DNA from: Bacteroidaceae bacterium | GTDB taxonomy: Bacteria > Bacteroidota > Bacteroidia > Bacteroidales > Bacteroidaceae | Direction: 5' to 3' | Assembly (NCBI GenBank): GCA_017524545.1 | Contig: JAFXVN010000022.1 | Location: 1-64,000 of the forward strand | Length of the DNA stretch: 64,000 nucleotides | In this document: piece by piece, positions 32,488 to 42,580 of the stretch | Position numbering within the stretch: the stretch's first letter is position 1 | How the letters are laid out: every line of letters starts with the position of its first letter | Translations under genes and position numbers: made by a program | Notes under the pieces: model-generated | Told to the model about the DNA's origin: nothing | Seen by the model: the letters and a program-made list of their open reading frames with translations, nothing else | The model's database searches: none

Positions 32488-34276
32488 TAAACATCTTATC
32501 TATTTGCTCCTGCTGGAGGATGGTGAGAATGGTCTTGCCGTCGGGCGAGAGATTCTGTATCTCGCACTGGAAAAGGTCGCCGATGAGGGTTTCCATCTGC
32601 ACAGGGGTGAGCACCTCGCCCACCTCGATGGCATTGCTGCGTGCCAACACAAGCGCCAAGCGATGGTGCAGGGCATCGGCATGACCACCGTCCTGCTGCT
32701 TGACGGATTCGACCATCTGCTGGACGACAGCCACAGGATTGTTCTGCCCCGAAGGTGTACCCACGATGGAGAAGCTGCTGCCACCAAGTGGGGTGATGTC
32801 GAAGCCAAGGCTCCGCACATCGTCGAGGATGCCGGTGAGGAGGGCCGCATCGGAGGGCGGGAGTTCGAGCAGCTCGGGGAAGAGGAGTCCCTGCGCAGCG
32901 GCACTATGCTCCTGCATCTGCTTCATGTAGCGTTCGTAAAGGATGCGGATGTGGGCACGACGCTGGTCAACCATCATCAAGCCCGACTGCACAGCGGTGA
33001 GGATGTACTGGCCTTTGTACTGGAAGTGCTGGGTGCTGATTTCATTCTCTTCTGAAAAAAGAGAAGGGGCAGGAGGCGAGGGACAAGGCGTTCCTTGCTC
33101 CTTACCCCCTGCCCCTTCGAAGAGCTTCTCCCACTGGCGCATGGGCTTACGGGTCTCGCTATGGCTGCTGAAAGGATTGAAACTGGTGTCGTACTGCACC
33201 CGGGGTGCCTTGATGCCTGTCAGACCACCCGCTTGAAAAGCTGGGATGTCGGGGCGATCCTCTACATCGAAATCGATGGTAGGCACAGCATTGAACTTGC
33301 CCAAAGCATCGCGCACAGCAGCCACGATGATGCTCCAAATCTCCTGTTCGTTCTCGAACTTAATCTCTGTCTTCGTGGGGTGTATGTTGACATCGATGTT
33401 GGCAGGCTCCACCTGGAAGAAAATGAAATAAGGCACTTGGTCGCCCTCGGGGATGAGGTGGTTGAAAGCCTCCATCACAGCATAGTGGAAGCGCGGATGG
33501 CGCATGAAGCGACCGTTGACGAAGAGATACTGCGAAGCGCCCTTCTTGCGTGCCGCCTCGGGCTTGCCCACGAAACCGCTCACCTGCACCAACGAGGTCT
33601 CCACCTGCACCGGCAAGAGCTGTTCGCCAAGCCGTTTGCCGAAAATGCCTACGATGCGCTGCATAGGACTGCCCGCAGGCAACTGCATCAGGCGGTTGCC
33701 ATTGCTCGAAAGCGTAAAGGTTACAGACGGATTGACCAACGCAATGCGCTCGAAGTCCTGTATGATGTTGTTCAGCTCCGTTTGGTTCGACTTGAGGAAC
33801 TTCCTGCGTGCCGGCACGTTGAAGAAAAGATTGCTGACCTCGAAATTGGCTCCGACGGGACAGGAGCAAACCTCCTGCGAGATGACGTGCGACCCTTCGA
33901 GATACAGCTGCACACCCACGTCCTGCTCTGCCGTGCGCGTCGTGAGCTTCACCTGTGCCACGGCAGCAATAGAGGCAAGCGCCTCTCCACGAAAGCCCAT
34001 CGTGCGGAGCTTGAAGAGGTCTTCTGCCTTTGCAATCTTGGATGTTGCATGACGCTCGAACGCCATGCGGGCATCCGTCTCGCTCATTCCCTTGCCATCG
34101 TCGATGACCTGTATGGACGTCCTTCCTGCATCCTGCACCAGCACATCGATGGTCGAAGCACCGGCATCGACGGCATTCTCCATCAGCTCCTTGATGACGG
34201 ATGCCGGACGCTGCACGACCTCGCCAGCTGCTATCTGGTTGGCGACCGAATCGGGAAGGAGGTGAATGATGTCCAT
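32477..34276 (-). CDS. mutL: DNA mismatch repair protein MutL
   Basis: 599 residues. GHKL ATPase motifs are intact: ENAVDAGA, DDGKGM, ERHATSKI and TMGFRGEALASI. MutL links mismatch recognition by MutS to strand removal. In the C-terminal domain, the place of the DQHAxxExxxxE endonuclease motif holds DQRRAHIRILYE (from D437). The His and first Glu are replaced, and the later C-P-H-G-R-P-like motif reads SPDGKTI, so nuclease activity is doubtful. The linker between the ATPase and dimerisation domains (AGGKEQGTPCPSPPAPSLF) is encoded by a long palindrome at 33063-33118. It sits in a conserved envelope and housekeeping block behind an OstA-like gene. Confidence 0.95.
   Translation of the reverse strand: MDIIHLLPDSVANQIAAGEVVQRPASVIKELMENAVDAGASTIDVLVQDAGRTSIQVIDDGKGMSETDARMAFERHATSKIAKAEDLFKLRTMGFRGEALASIAAVAQVKLTTRTAEQDVGVQLYLEGSHVISQEVCSCPVGANFEVSNLFFNVPARRKFLKSNQTELNNIIQDFERIALVNPSVTFTLSSNGNRLMQLPAGSPMQRIVGIFGKRLGEQLLPVQVETSLVQVSGFVGKPEAARKKGASQYLFVNGRFMRHPRFHYAVMEAFNHLIPEGDQVPYFIFFQVEPANIDVNIHPTKTEIKFENEQEIWSIIVAAVRDALGKFNAVPTIDFDVEDRPDIPAFQAGGLTGIKAPRVQYDTSFNPFSSHSETRKPMRQWEKLFEGAGGKEQGTPCPSPPAPSLFSEENEISTQHFQYKGQYILTAVQSGLMMVDQRRAHIRILYERYMKQMQEHSAAAQGLLFPELLELPPSDAALLTGILDDVRSLGFDITPLGGSSFSIVGTPSGQNNPVAVVQQMVESVKQQDGGHADALHHRLALVLARSNAIEVGEVLTPVQMETLIGDLFQCEIQNLSPDGKTILTILQQEQIDKMFRTP
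33063..33118. repeat. 56-bp GC-rich palindrome inside the mutL linker
   Basis: GAAGGGGCAGGAGGCGAGGG is mirrored by CCTTACCCCCTGCCCCTTC, with an inner AAGGCGTTCCTT core. It encodes a Pro/Ser/Gly-rich interdomain linker in frame. Confidence 0.7.
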
Positions 34277-34282
34277 GTATGT

Positions 34283-34312
34283 GATTTACATTTTGACGAT
34301 TTACAATTTATT
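34283..34312. repeat. short TTTACGA word repeat before mutL
   Basis: GATTTACATTTTGACGATTTACAATTTATTATC occupies the 34-bp gap between the 97-residue gene and mutL. Confidence 0.7.
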
Positions 34313-34604
34313 ATCTCATCCCAGTCAAGAGGAAGCGCCAAATGACAATGAGGGCGAAGATAAGGGCGATGATGACGGGCCAGCCAAGCTTCGAACCGCC
34401 CTCCTTGTGCTTCTGGGCACGAGGAGTATAGTTGATGAACGTGCCACGGAACTTGTCTGTATCGTATGGCACATCGCTGGCAGGTGTATCGCCTTGCTCG
34501 CGCTTCACATCCTCGACCAACTTCTGTATGCGGTCGCGGGACTCATCGGTATAGATGCTTACGCGGCGGAAGCTGCGTGGCTTCCTGGTGGAGAAGAGTT
34601 TCAT
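34311..34604 (-). CDS. small membrane protein of unknown function
   Basis: 97 residues: a basic N-terminus (MKLFSTRKPRSFRRVSIY), a charged helix (RDRIQKLVEDVKREQG), then one C-terminal membrane segment (GWPVIIALIFALIVIWRFLL). The likely topology is a cytoplasmic N-terminus with a C-terminal anchor. It overlaps the OstA-like gene upstream by 4 bp and precedes mutL by 34 bp, so it is translated as part of this operon. I do not recognise a named family. Similar short proteins occur beside OstA-like genes in this phylum, which may point to an envelope role, but that is from memory and not shown here. Confidence 0.75.
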   Translation of the reverse strand: MKLFSTRKPRSFRRVSIYTDESRDRIQKLVEDVKREQGDTPASDVPYDTDKFRGTFINYTPRAQKHKEGGSKLGWPVIIALIFALIVIWRFLLTGMR

Positions 34605-36403
34605 GGCTTTTCTTCGATGGGGTTAATGGGGTTAATTGGCTCGGAATTATCAGAGTTTTCAGAGGACTCTGACTGGTCAGACCTGTCTGACTTGTCGGAC
34701 ACGTCGGACTCGTCTGATTGGTCTGACTTGTCTGAAGAGTCTTTTATCCCTCGTTTCTTCCTTATGTCGCTGAGTTTCTGCTTGGGTGCCGTGTGGCGCA
34801 CGCTCTCCTTGAGTTCCGAACCTGCTTTCTTGGGACGCCACTCGAAGAGGTCGAACCTGTCGCGGGGCCTGATATAGTCGAACCACGCGAAGTTTTGCAG
34901 GAAGTACATGTCCTCGGGTATGAGCGGTATGGGGTACATGGTGCCTGTGGCGGCAGGCATCCAGATGTGGTCCACCTTTCTCTCCTTCAGGAACATCTTG
35001 AGGAAGGAGGTCTCGGTGTGATTCAACTCAACCATGATGCTGTCTTCGTCGAAGGGATAGTATTTGACGAAGACATTGCCTTCGGAAGTGGAGAGCCATA
35101 CCTCGCCATTCTTGAAATAGGTATGCATCACATGTCCCGAGACCTGATTGTAGTGGATGCTGTCAAGCTGTTCCACCGAGAGCGCCTGACGCAGCACCTG
35201 TATGCTGTCGATGGTGCTGTCGTTGAAGAAAATCTGTATCTCTTCGCCCAACTGCTGCTGCCCTCCCTGCCAAATGATGGGGTCGCGATACATGATGAGG
35301 ATGCTGTCGCGGGTGTCGTAAATCATCGAGTCGCAGACAGCCTGCACATCTTTGCGGAAAGCACGCATGTGATAGTAGGCATGCATGATGCGGTAGGTGG
35401 AGTCCGTGTCGATGTTGTAGGTGAAAACCTTGAACGTGTCGGCATGGGCATACATCGTGTCCTGCTGACTGTAGTCGATGGCCACGGCACTGTCTGTCGC
35501 CATGACGTAGCCCGTGATGTCCTCGTAGTAGCAATACTCGCCGGTGAGCATGTTCTTGTTCACTGCGTCGGTATAGACGACGTTGCCAAAAGCTTCGGCG
35601 ATGGCGACACTGTCGTTCCACACCACACTGTCGCCGACAAGACGCTTGCCGTTGTTGGTCAGGATGCTACGGTCCAACAGGTGCGAGTGCTTGGCCTGCG
35701 TGTCATAGTAGCCAAGCTCGGAATAGATGTGGTTCTCGCCATGTTCGATGTTGGAGGGGCCGACGATATGGGCGATGGCTGTCTCGGTGTTGTAGTGAAG
35801 GGTGTCGGAAAGGAGCACCGTCTCGGGCTTGGCAGGAGGAGCCGGATTGACCAAGCGGACGTTGTAGTTGAAAACTGCCTCGTGTCTGGCAGGGCTGTAT
35901 TCGCCCCAGTCGCTGGTCAACTCATTGTCGTGGTCGAGAACCCGTCCGCCTTCGAAGTAATAGCCGAGGTCGTAGAGGCGGTCGTAGTCGAGACTGTCGG
36001 AATAGATGGTCATCGTGCCATGCACAAGCACCACATCATAACGGGCGCGTGCCAACTGGTCGAGTCCGTTGTAATAGAGCACGTCACTGTTCAAAGTAAG
36101 CGTGTCGCCCTGGTTCATACGCACATTGCCGAAGGCATCGAAGGAATTGGTCGCCTCATAGTAAAGGGCACTGTCGCAGTCCAAGAGCACACCGTCGTGG
36201 CTGAACTTCACATTGCCCACCAGAATTTGTGCGGTGCGGTGCAAGCGTTCGTCGAAGAAAAGACGGTCGGCATGCAACAGATGCACCTTGCTGTCGGAAG
36301 GCTGACGCTTCTCGGCAGTTTCGCGAACCGGTGTCACCGCCAACAGCAGGCAGATGCATAAGAACAGGGATGCGAAAAAGGAATATAGGCGCTGACCTTT
36401 CAC
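34601..36403 (-). CDS. OstA/LptA-like envelope protein with Ser-Asp repeat tail
   Basis: 600 residues with an N-terminal hydrophobic export signal (FFASLFLCICLLLAVTP). Residues about 40-260 are OstA-like beta-jelly-roll repeats (LHADRLFFDERLHRTAQILVG, LDCDSALYYEATNSFDAFGNV, LTLNSDVLYY). These are the fold that carries lipopolysaccharide across the periplasm in LptA and LptD. The tail after about 545 is an S-D-x low-complexity stretch encoded by tandem words and is probably disordered. The start overlaps the upstream SurA-like gene by 4 bp, so chaperone and OstA-like protein are co-translated. A role in lipopolysaccharide or outer-membrane assembly is likely but not proven. Confidence 0.85.
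   Translation of the reverse strand: MKGQRLYSFFASLFLCICLLLAVTPVRETAEKRQPSDSKVHLLHADRLFFDERLHRTAQILVGNVKFSHDGVLLDCDSALYYEATNSFDAFGNVRMNQGDTLTLNSDVLYYNGLDQLARARYDVVLVHGTMTIYSDSLDYDRLYDLGYYFEGGRVLDHDNELTSDWGEYSPARHEAVFNYNVRLVNPAPPAKPETVLLSDTLHYNTETAIAHIVGPSNIEHGENHIYSELGYYDTQAKHSHLLDRSILTNNGKRLVGDSVVWNDSVAIAEAFGNVVYTDAVNKNMLTGEYCYYEDITGYVMATDSAVAIDYSQQDTMYAHADTFKVFTYNIDTDSTYRIMHAYYHMRAFRKDVQAVCDSMIYDTRDSILIMYRDPIIWQGGQQQLGEEIQIFFNDSTIDSIQVLRQALSVEQLDSIHYNQVSGHVMHTYFKNGEVWLSTSEGNVFVKYYPFDEDSIMVELNHTETSFLKMFLKERKVDHIWMPAATGTMYPIPLIPEDMYFLQNFAWFDYIRPRDRFDLFEWRPKKAGSELKESVRHTAPKQKLSDIRKKRGIKDSSDKSDQSDESDVSDKSDRSDQSESSENSDNSEPINPINPIEEKP
34612..34742. repeat. word repeats inside the OstA-like gene 3' end
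   Basis: GGGGTTAATGGGGTTAAT (34619-34636) is followed by about eight TCTGACTTG/TCGGACACG-type words to 34742. They are translated as a Ser-Asp-Lys/Glu repeat and a final NPINPIEE. Confidence 0.75.
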
Positions 36404-37752
36404 TTTATCCAGCCCTCATATTGGAACTCGCAATCCCTCCAGTCGGGGTTGATGCGAATATAGGTACTTTTCTGCTTCTCCTTTATCCACTTCAGGATAG
36501 CCTCTTCTCCTTTTTTCGCTTGCACGACCTCCTTCATCACCTGGAAGTCCTCTGTTATGCTGGCGCGATGCGTCAGGGTGCGGCTCTTGAGGCGTGCGAT
36601 GGCACAGACTTTCTTGCCCTTCATGTTAATCATCGTGAAGGGTTTAGAGATTTCCCCCACTTTAAGGGTATCGACCACGCGGGCCAGTTCGGGAGAGAAT
36701 GCTGAAAGCTCGCTCATCTCGAAGCGTGTGGTGGTCTCGCCCGTCTCCTTGATATTGGACAGGATGCCACGGTTGTTGCGCGTGTCCTTGTCGTCCGAAG
36801 CATAGCGCACGGCATCCTCGAAAGGAATCTTCTCGCTAAGGATGTCCTGAGTAATGGAATCGAGAATGACCAGGGTGCTGTCTATGTCGGCCTGAGCCAC
36901 CTCGGGACGCTTCAGGATGTGACGGCACTTCATCTTGTCGCCGCGCTTGTCGATGAGCTGTATGATGTGATAGCCGAACTCGCTCTGCGCTATCTTGCTC
37001 ACTCTTTTTGTGTCGGTCAAACCGAATGCCACATTGGCAAACCCAGGGTCAAGCTCGCCCTTGCCCATGTAGGGCATCTCGCCACCCTGACGGGCAGAGC
37101 CGGGATCCTCGCTGTAAAGGCGTGCCAAGTTGGCAAAAGATATTTCACCGCTGTTGACGCGCTCGGCATATTCGCGCAGCAAACTCTTGATGCGGTCTAT
37201 CTCCGACTGCGGGATGCGCGGCTGCCGCACAAGCAGCTGCACTTCCACCTGAGTGGGAATGAGCGGCAGGCTGTCCTCGGGCATGTCTTTAAAATAGCGG
37301 CGCACTTCGGCAGGTGTCACCTTGACATCCTGCGTCAACTGCTCACGCATACGGCGTGCCGTCAGTTCATTCTTATACTGGTCGAAGATTTCCTCACGTA
37401 TCTGCGGCATCGGGAGCTTCATGTACTCCTCGAGCTTCTCCTTGGAACCCGCCGTCATAATTCTCTCGTTGATGTCCTGCTCCACCCACTGATTGACATC
37501 AGCATCGGTGACGCTGATACTGTCGATGGCTGCCTGATGCAGGAAGAGCTTTTGTATGGCAAGACGTTCGGGAATGACGCAGTATGGGTTGCCCTTGATT
37601 TGCGACCCATATTCCTGCCGATACTTCTCAACATCTGAGCGCAGAATGGCCTCGTCGCCCACAATCCACACCACTTCGTCGATAACATTCTTCTGCGCCA
37701 TAGAGAGCAGGCAGCAGAACAACGCTAAGAAACAGAGGGAATAATGTTTCAT
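36400..37752 (-). CDS. SurA-like periplasmic peptidyl-prolyl isomerase/chaperone
   Basis: 450 residues with a signal peptide (MKHYSLCFLALFCCLLSMAQ). An N-terminal chaperone domain (VVWIVGDEAILRSDVEKYRQEYG) matches SurA. Two parvulin-type regions follow: the first with FANLARLYSEDPGSARQGGEMPYMGKGELDPGF, in separate pieces, and a second, more divergent region around CRHILKRPEV and ASDDKDTRNNRGIL. SurA-type proteins escort outer-membrane proteins through the periplasm. It lies between another parvulin gene upstream and the OstA-like gene downstream, overlapping the latter by 4 bp. This arrangement is a typical outer-membrane biogenesis unit. Confidence 0.9.
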   Translation of the reverse strand: MKHYSLCFLALFCCLLSMAQKNVIDEVVWIVGDEAILRSDVEKYRQEYGSQIKGNPYCVIPERLAIQKLFLHQAAIDSISVTDADVNQWVEQDINERIMTAGSKEKLEEYMKLPMPQIREEIFDQYKNELTARRMREQLTQDVKVTPAEVRRYFKDMPEDSLPLIPTQVEVQLLVRQPRIPQSEIDRIKSLLREYAERVNSGEISFANLARLYSEDPGSARQGGEMPYMGKGELDPGFANVAFGLTDTKRVSKIAQSEFGYHIIQLIDKRGDKMKCRHILKRPEVAQADIDSTLVILDSITQDILSEKIPFEDAVRYASDDKDTRNNRGILSNIKETGETTTRFEMSELSAFSPELARVVDTLKVGEISKPFTMINMKGKKVCAIARLKSRTLTHRASITEDFQVMKEVVQAKKGEEAILKWIKEKQKSTYIRINPDWRDCEFQYEGWIK

Positions 37753-37754
37753 CT

Positions 37755-37826
37755 TTCCTTGGTTTCTATATTTCTATGGTTTCTATGGCCACTATAGCTT
37801 CTATAGTCTCTATAGTTTCTATAGTC
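37755..37826. repeat. TCTATGGTT/TCTATAGTT word repeat
   Basis: TTTCTATATTTCTATGGTTTC, then CTATAGCTTCTATAGTC and CTATAGTTTCTATAGTC: seven or more near-copies fill the spacer between the two parvulin genes. Confidence 0.8.
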
Positions 37827-39243
37827 AATGATTATTCACTGTCTCCAGCACCTTCTCGTCAATCTCGACGGTGTAGCGCTTGCGCAGTTCTGCCACGAAC
37901 TCGTCTTCCTTGAAGCGCTGGTAGTCGCTGACCACCTGATTGCTGACATCGGTCCATTGGGCGGGACCTTTCTTGAGCACCTTGCCGAAGACACCGACAT
38001 TCGGGAAGTTCTTGACTGGCTTGAGTTCGGCCTCCTTCACCTTAAAGGCGAGCTTGTCAACATTGGCGTTGTCGCCCTTCTTGAAGACGCGACGCTCCAC
38101 GCGCACCATGATGCTGTCCTTGTTGAAGGTCTCGCGGATGACGCCCATCCACTTGTCCTGCGGCAGCTTCTTGACAAGCTTCTGCACGGCCTTGACATCG
38201 TCTGCATTCTTGCAGTAATAGACCATACCGCTATAATGCGGCTCGCTCCAGGCGTATTGCTTCTTGTTTTGCTTAAAGTATCTCTCAAGAGCCAGCGTGT
38301 CCTTGGCAGCCGGTTCCCACACCTTAGTGTTACACTCTTCAAAGAGAAGCAGTCCGTCGTGGTACTCCTGCACCAGATACTTCAGCTCGTTGTCCTTGGC
38401 ACAAAACTCTTCGGTCTTCTCGTCGAGAATCTGTTCTATGGTCTTCTCATTCTGGCCTGCGATGGAGTCGAGCACTTGCTGGGCAAGATGATTCTCAATG
38501 CCTTGACCATCGAGGTACTTCATTATCTTATCGTGCAACTCCTCGTAGGTCTCAAGGTCTTTCTTGCCTATGAGCTTGACGATGTCATAGCCGAAAGGCA
38601 TCAGGAAAGGCTCGCTTATCTGATCCACCTCGAGGGAGTAAGCAACGTCCTCAAACTCCTTCACCACCTGATTGGGTCCTATCCAGGGCAACATGCCGCC
38701 ACGGGCGGCAGACCCAGGGTCTTGCGACACCTGTTTTGCAAGCTCGGCAAAGTCTGCACCGTCCTTCAGTGCCTGATAGACAGAGTCTATCCTCACCTTG
38801 GCTGCGGCACGCTGTTCCTCGGTAGCATCCTGCGTCAAATGAATCAGGATATGTGCCGGCTGCAAGAGCTGCTTGCCTTCGAGACGGGCAATCATGCCAT
38901 CGTAGTAGGCACGACATTCCTTCTCCTTGGCTCCTTCCGGGACGAGAAGCGGACGTATCTGCTGGTCGCGGTACTGGCGGAACTCCTTCTGATAGCTCGA
39001 AAGCGTGTCGAGATGGTCATCGAGAGCGGCAAGCACCTTGAGCTTGTAGTTCACAAAAAGCTCGGTGTATTCCTCAACATTCTTTTTGTCGATGACACCT
39101 TCGGAATTGTTCTTGTTGTAGTTGTATTCAAACTCACTGCGAGTGACGGGTGCGCCGTTGATGCGCATCACAATGGGGTCTTCCTGTGCGGCAGCGGTCA
39201 GAGCGATGGCTGCCAAGGCTAAACTAACAAATAATTTCTTCAT
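37825..39243 (-). CDS. exported parvulin-type peptidyl-prolyl isomerase
   Basis: 472 residues with a signal peptide (MKKLFVSLALAAIALTAAAQ). The N-terminal chaperone-like domain has VMRINGAPVTRSEFEYNYNK. The parvulin domain lies at about 130-230 (AHILIHLTQDATEEQR, FAELAKQVSQDPGSAARGG, FGYDIVKLIGKK). The long C-terminal region (about 250-470) is helical and lacks a second clear parvulin core. It probably assists folding of exported or outer-membrane proteins. It lies downstream of guaB (88 bp) and upstream of the SurA-like gene on the same strand. The two isomerases differ enough to suggest separate clients. Confidence 0.88.
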   Translation of the reverse strand: MKKLFVSLALAAIALTAAAQEDPIVMRINGAPVTRSEFEYNYNKNNSEGVIDKKNVEEYTELFVNYKLKVLAALDDHLDTLSSYQKEFRQYRDQQIRPLLVPEGAKEKECRAYYDGMIARLEGKQLLQPAHILIHLTQDATEEQRAAAKVRIDSVYQALKDGADFAELAKQVSQDPGSAARGGMLPWIGPNQVVKEFEDVAYSLEVDQISEPFLMPFGYDIVKLIGKKDLETYEELHDKIMKYLDGQGIENHLAQQVLDSIAGQNEKTIEQILDEKTEEFCAKDNELKYLVQEYHDGLLLFEECNTKVWEPAAKDTLALERYFKQNKKQYAWSEPHYSGMVYYCKNADDVKAVQKLVKKLPQDKWMGVIRETFNKDSIMVRVERRVFKKGDNANVDKLAFKVKEAELKPVKNFPNVGVFGKVLKKGPAQWTDVSNQVVSDYQRFKEDEFVAELRKRYTVEIDEKVLETVNNH

Positions 39244-39330
39244 TTACTATTTAACAATTTACTATTTACAATTTATTTACGATTTGACTATTTCTCCCCT
39301 CTCCTCGGAGATGGGTTGGGGGTGAGGCTT
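39244..39330. repeat. word repeat plus GC-rich palindromic element after guaB
   Basis: TTTACTATTTAACAATTTAC-type words (39244-39292) are followed by CTCCCCTCTCCTCGGAGATGGGTTGGGGGTGAGGCTTCT in two parts (39294-39330). The latter ends exactly at the guaB stop codon. Confidence 0.7.
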
Positions 39331-40944
<1,614 letters not shown>

Positions 40945-40958
40945 TCACTTCTTTTTAG

Positions 40959-40966
40959 TACCTTTG
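40959..40966 (+). promoter_or_regulatory. -7 box of the ferredoxin/aldo-keto reductase operon
   Basis: TACCTTTG lies 36 bp upstream of the ATG at 41003, divergent from guaB. The upstream element is unclear. Confidence 0.5.
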
Positions 40967-41002
40967 CCCCCCAACGATGCCACACAATAATAAATTATAG
41001 GT

Positions 41003-42553
41003 ATGCTAAAGAAAATCCGTTTGACACTTGCCATCATCTTCTGGGTGCTCATCACCTGGCTACTGGTCGATTTCACCGGCACAGCACACGCCTACTTGGG
41101 ATGGATGGCAAAAATCCAGTTTGTGCCTGCTTTGCTGGCACTCAACGTGGGAGCACTGCTCTTCGTGGTGACGCTGACCCTGCTGATGGGACGCATCTAC
41201 TGCTCCGTCATCTGCCCCCTGGGCGTGATGCAGGATGCTATCGCGTGGTTCAGACGCAAAAAGAACAAGTACAGTTATTCGCCTGCAAAGAACACACTTC
41301 GCTACACGATGCTCGTGCTGGCCTGCGCTGCCCTGGCACTCAACGTGGCTTGGCTGGGCGGTCTCATCTTCCCCTACAGCACTTACGGGCGCATCGTCTC
41401 GACCTGCGTGGCTCCGCTCTACAAGCTTGCCAACAACGGACTGGCAGCCATTGCTGAGCACTACGGCAGCTATGCCTTCTACGAGGTGGATGTGTGGCTC
41501 AAGAGCGTCTCGGCACTCGTCGTGGCCTTGCTGACTTGGTGCATCATCGCTGTGCTGGCTTGGCGAGGCGGACGTACTTGGTGCAACACCATCTGCCCCG
41601 TCGGCACCCTGCTCGGCCTTATCAGCAAGAAATCGCTGCACGGGCCGGTCTTCGACCTGAAGAAGTGCAACAGCTGCGGTCTTTGCGCCAGGAACTGTAA
41701 GGCGGCCTGCATAAACGTGAAGGAACACGACATCGACATGAGCCGCTGCGTGATGTGTGGCAACTGCATGGAGAAATGTCGTCAAGATGCCATGCACTTT
41801 GGCAACAGAAGCATTACACCCTCGCCGTTCACCCCTCCTTTGGAGGGGACGGGGGAGGCCGGAGTTTCACGCCGTTCTGCGCTTACCACTGTGGCATTGT
41901 TGGCCGGCACAGCCATCGCCAAGGCGCAGGCCAAGGTTGAGCCAAAGACCACCGACGGCGGCTTTGCCGACATCATCAAGAAGGAGAAGCCAAAGCGCGA
42001 AAAACTCATCACGCCTCCAGGCTCTCTCTCCATCCGCAACCTGCGCACCCACTGCACGGCGTGCCAGCTCTGCATCGATGCCTGCCCCAACAATGTCCTG
42101 CGCCCCAGCAGCAGCCTCGACCGCTTCATGCAGCCAGAGGTGAGCTTCGAGCGCGGCTACTGCCGTCCCGAATGCACACGTTGTTCCGAGGTTTGCCCGA
42201 CATCAGCCATACAGCCCGTCACCGTCGAACAAAGGACAGCCATACAGGTGGGACACGCCGTCTGGACGCGCGACCTCTGCGTTCCCGTCAAAGACGGCAA
42301 GCCCTGCGGACTCTGCGCCCGCAAGTGTCCGGCACAGGCCATACAGATGGTGCCGCTGCAGGCTGGCGTGCACCAGGACGGCTGGCGCTGGAAGGATGCC
42401 GACGGACAAGAGATTCCGCGCGAGAAGGTACTGCTCATCCCTGTTGTCAACGAGGAGAAGTGCATCGGCTGCGGTGCCTGCGAAAACCTCTGCCCGTCAA
42501 GCCCCATCAGTGCCATCCATGTGGAAGGTCACGAAGTGCATAGGGAGATATAA
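41003..42553 (+). CDS. NapH-like membrane ferredoxin fused to a NapG-like polyferredoxin
   Basis: 516 residues. The N-terminal half is NapH/MauN-like. It has membrane helices, two CxxxCPxG motifs (CSVICPLG and CNTICPVG), and two 4Fe-4S sets (CNSCGLCARNC, CVMCGNCMEKC). At about residue 290 comes SRRSALTTVALLAGTAIAKA, which looks like a twin-arginine signal, now internal. The second half has four more clusters (CTACQLCIDAC, CTRCSEVC, CGLCARKC, CIGCGACENLC), as in NapG. The junction is encoded by a GC-rich palindromic element at 41830-41860. Such proteins pass electrons from quinol to periplasmic partners. It is 27 bp upstream of a Tat-type aldo-keto reductase, its likely partner. Confidence 0.88.
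   Translation: MLKKIRLTLAIIFWVLITWLLVDFTGTAHAYLGWMAKIQFVPALLALNVGALLFVVTLTLLMGRIYCSVICPLGVMQDAIAWFRRKKNKYSYSPAKNTLRYTMLVLACAALALNVAWLGGLIFPYSTYGRIVSTCVAPLYKLANNGLAAIAEHYGSYAFYEVDVWLKSVSALVVALLTWCIIAVLAWRGGRTWCNTICPVGTLLGLISKKSLHGPVFDLKKCNSCGLCARNCKAACINVKEHDIDMSRCVMCGNCMEKCRQDAMHFGNRSITPSPFTPPLEGTGEAGVSRRSALTTVALLAGTAIAKAQAKVEPKTTDGGFADIIKKEKPKREKLITPPGSLSIRNLRTHCTACQLCIDACPNNVLRPSSSLDRFMQPEVSFERGYCRPECTRCSEVCPTSAIQPVTVEQRTAIQVGHAVWTRDLCVPVKDGKPCGLCARKCPAQAIQMVPLQAGVHQDGWRWKDADGQEIPREKVLLIPVVNEEKCIGCGACENLCPSSPISAIHVEGHEVHREI
41830..41860. repeat. GC-rich palindromic element at a domain fusion junction
   Basis: CCCCTCC-TTT-GGAGGGG (41832-41848) is followed by ACGGGGGAGGC. It encodes the linker between NapH-like and NapG-like halves. 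Confidence 0.65.
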
Positions 42554-42574
42554 TCCACTAACCTCTAACCACCA
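42552..42574. repeat. CTAACCT word run
   Basis: ATCCACTAACCTCTAACCACC in the spacer before the aldo-keto reductase gene. Same word as at 24531-24562. Confidence 0.65.
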
Positions 42575-42580
42575 AAAACT

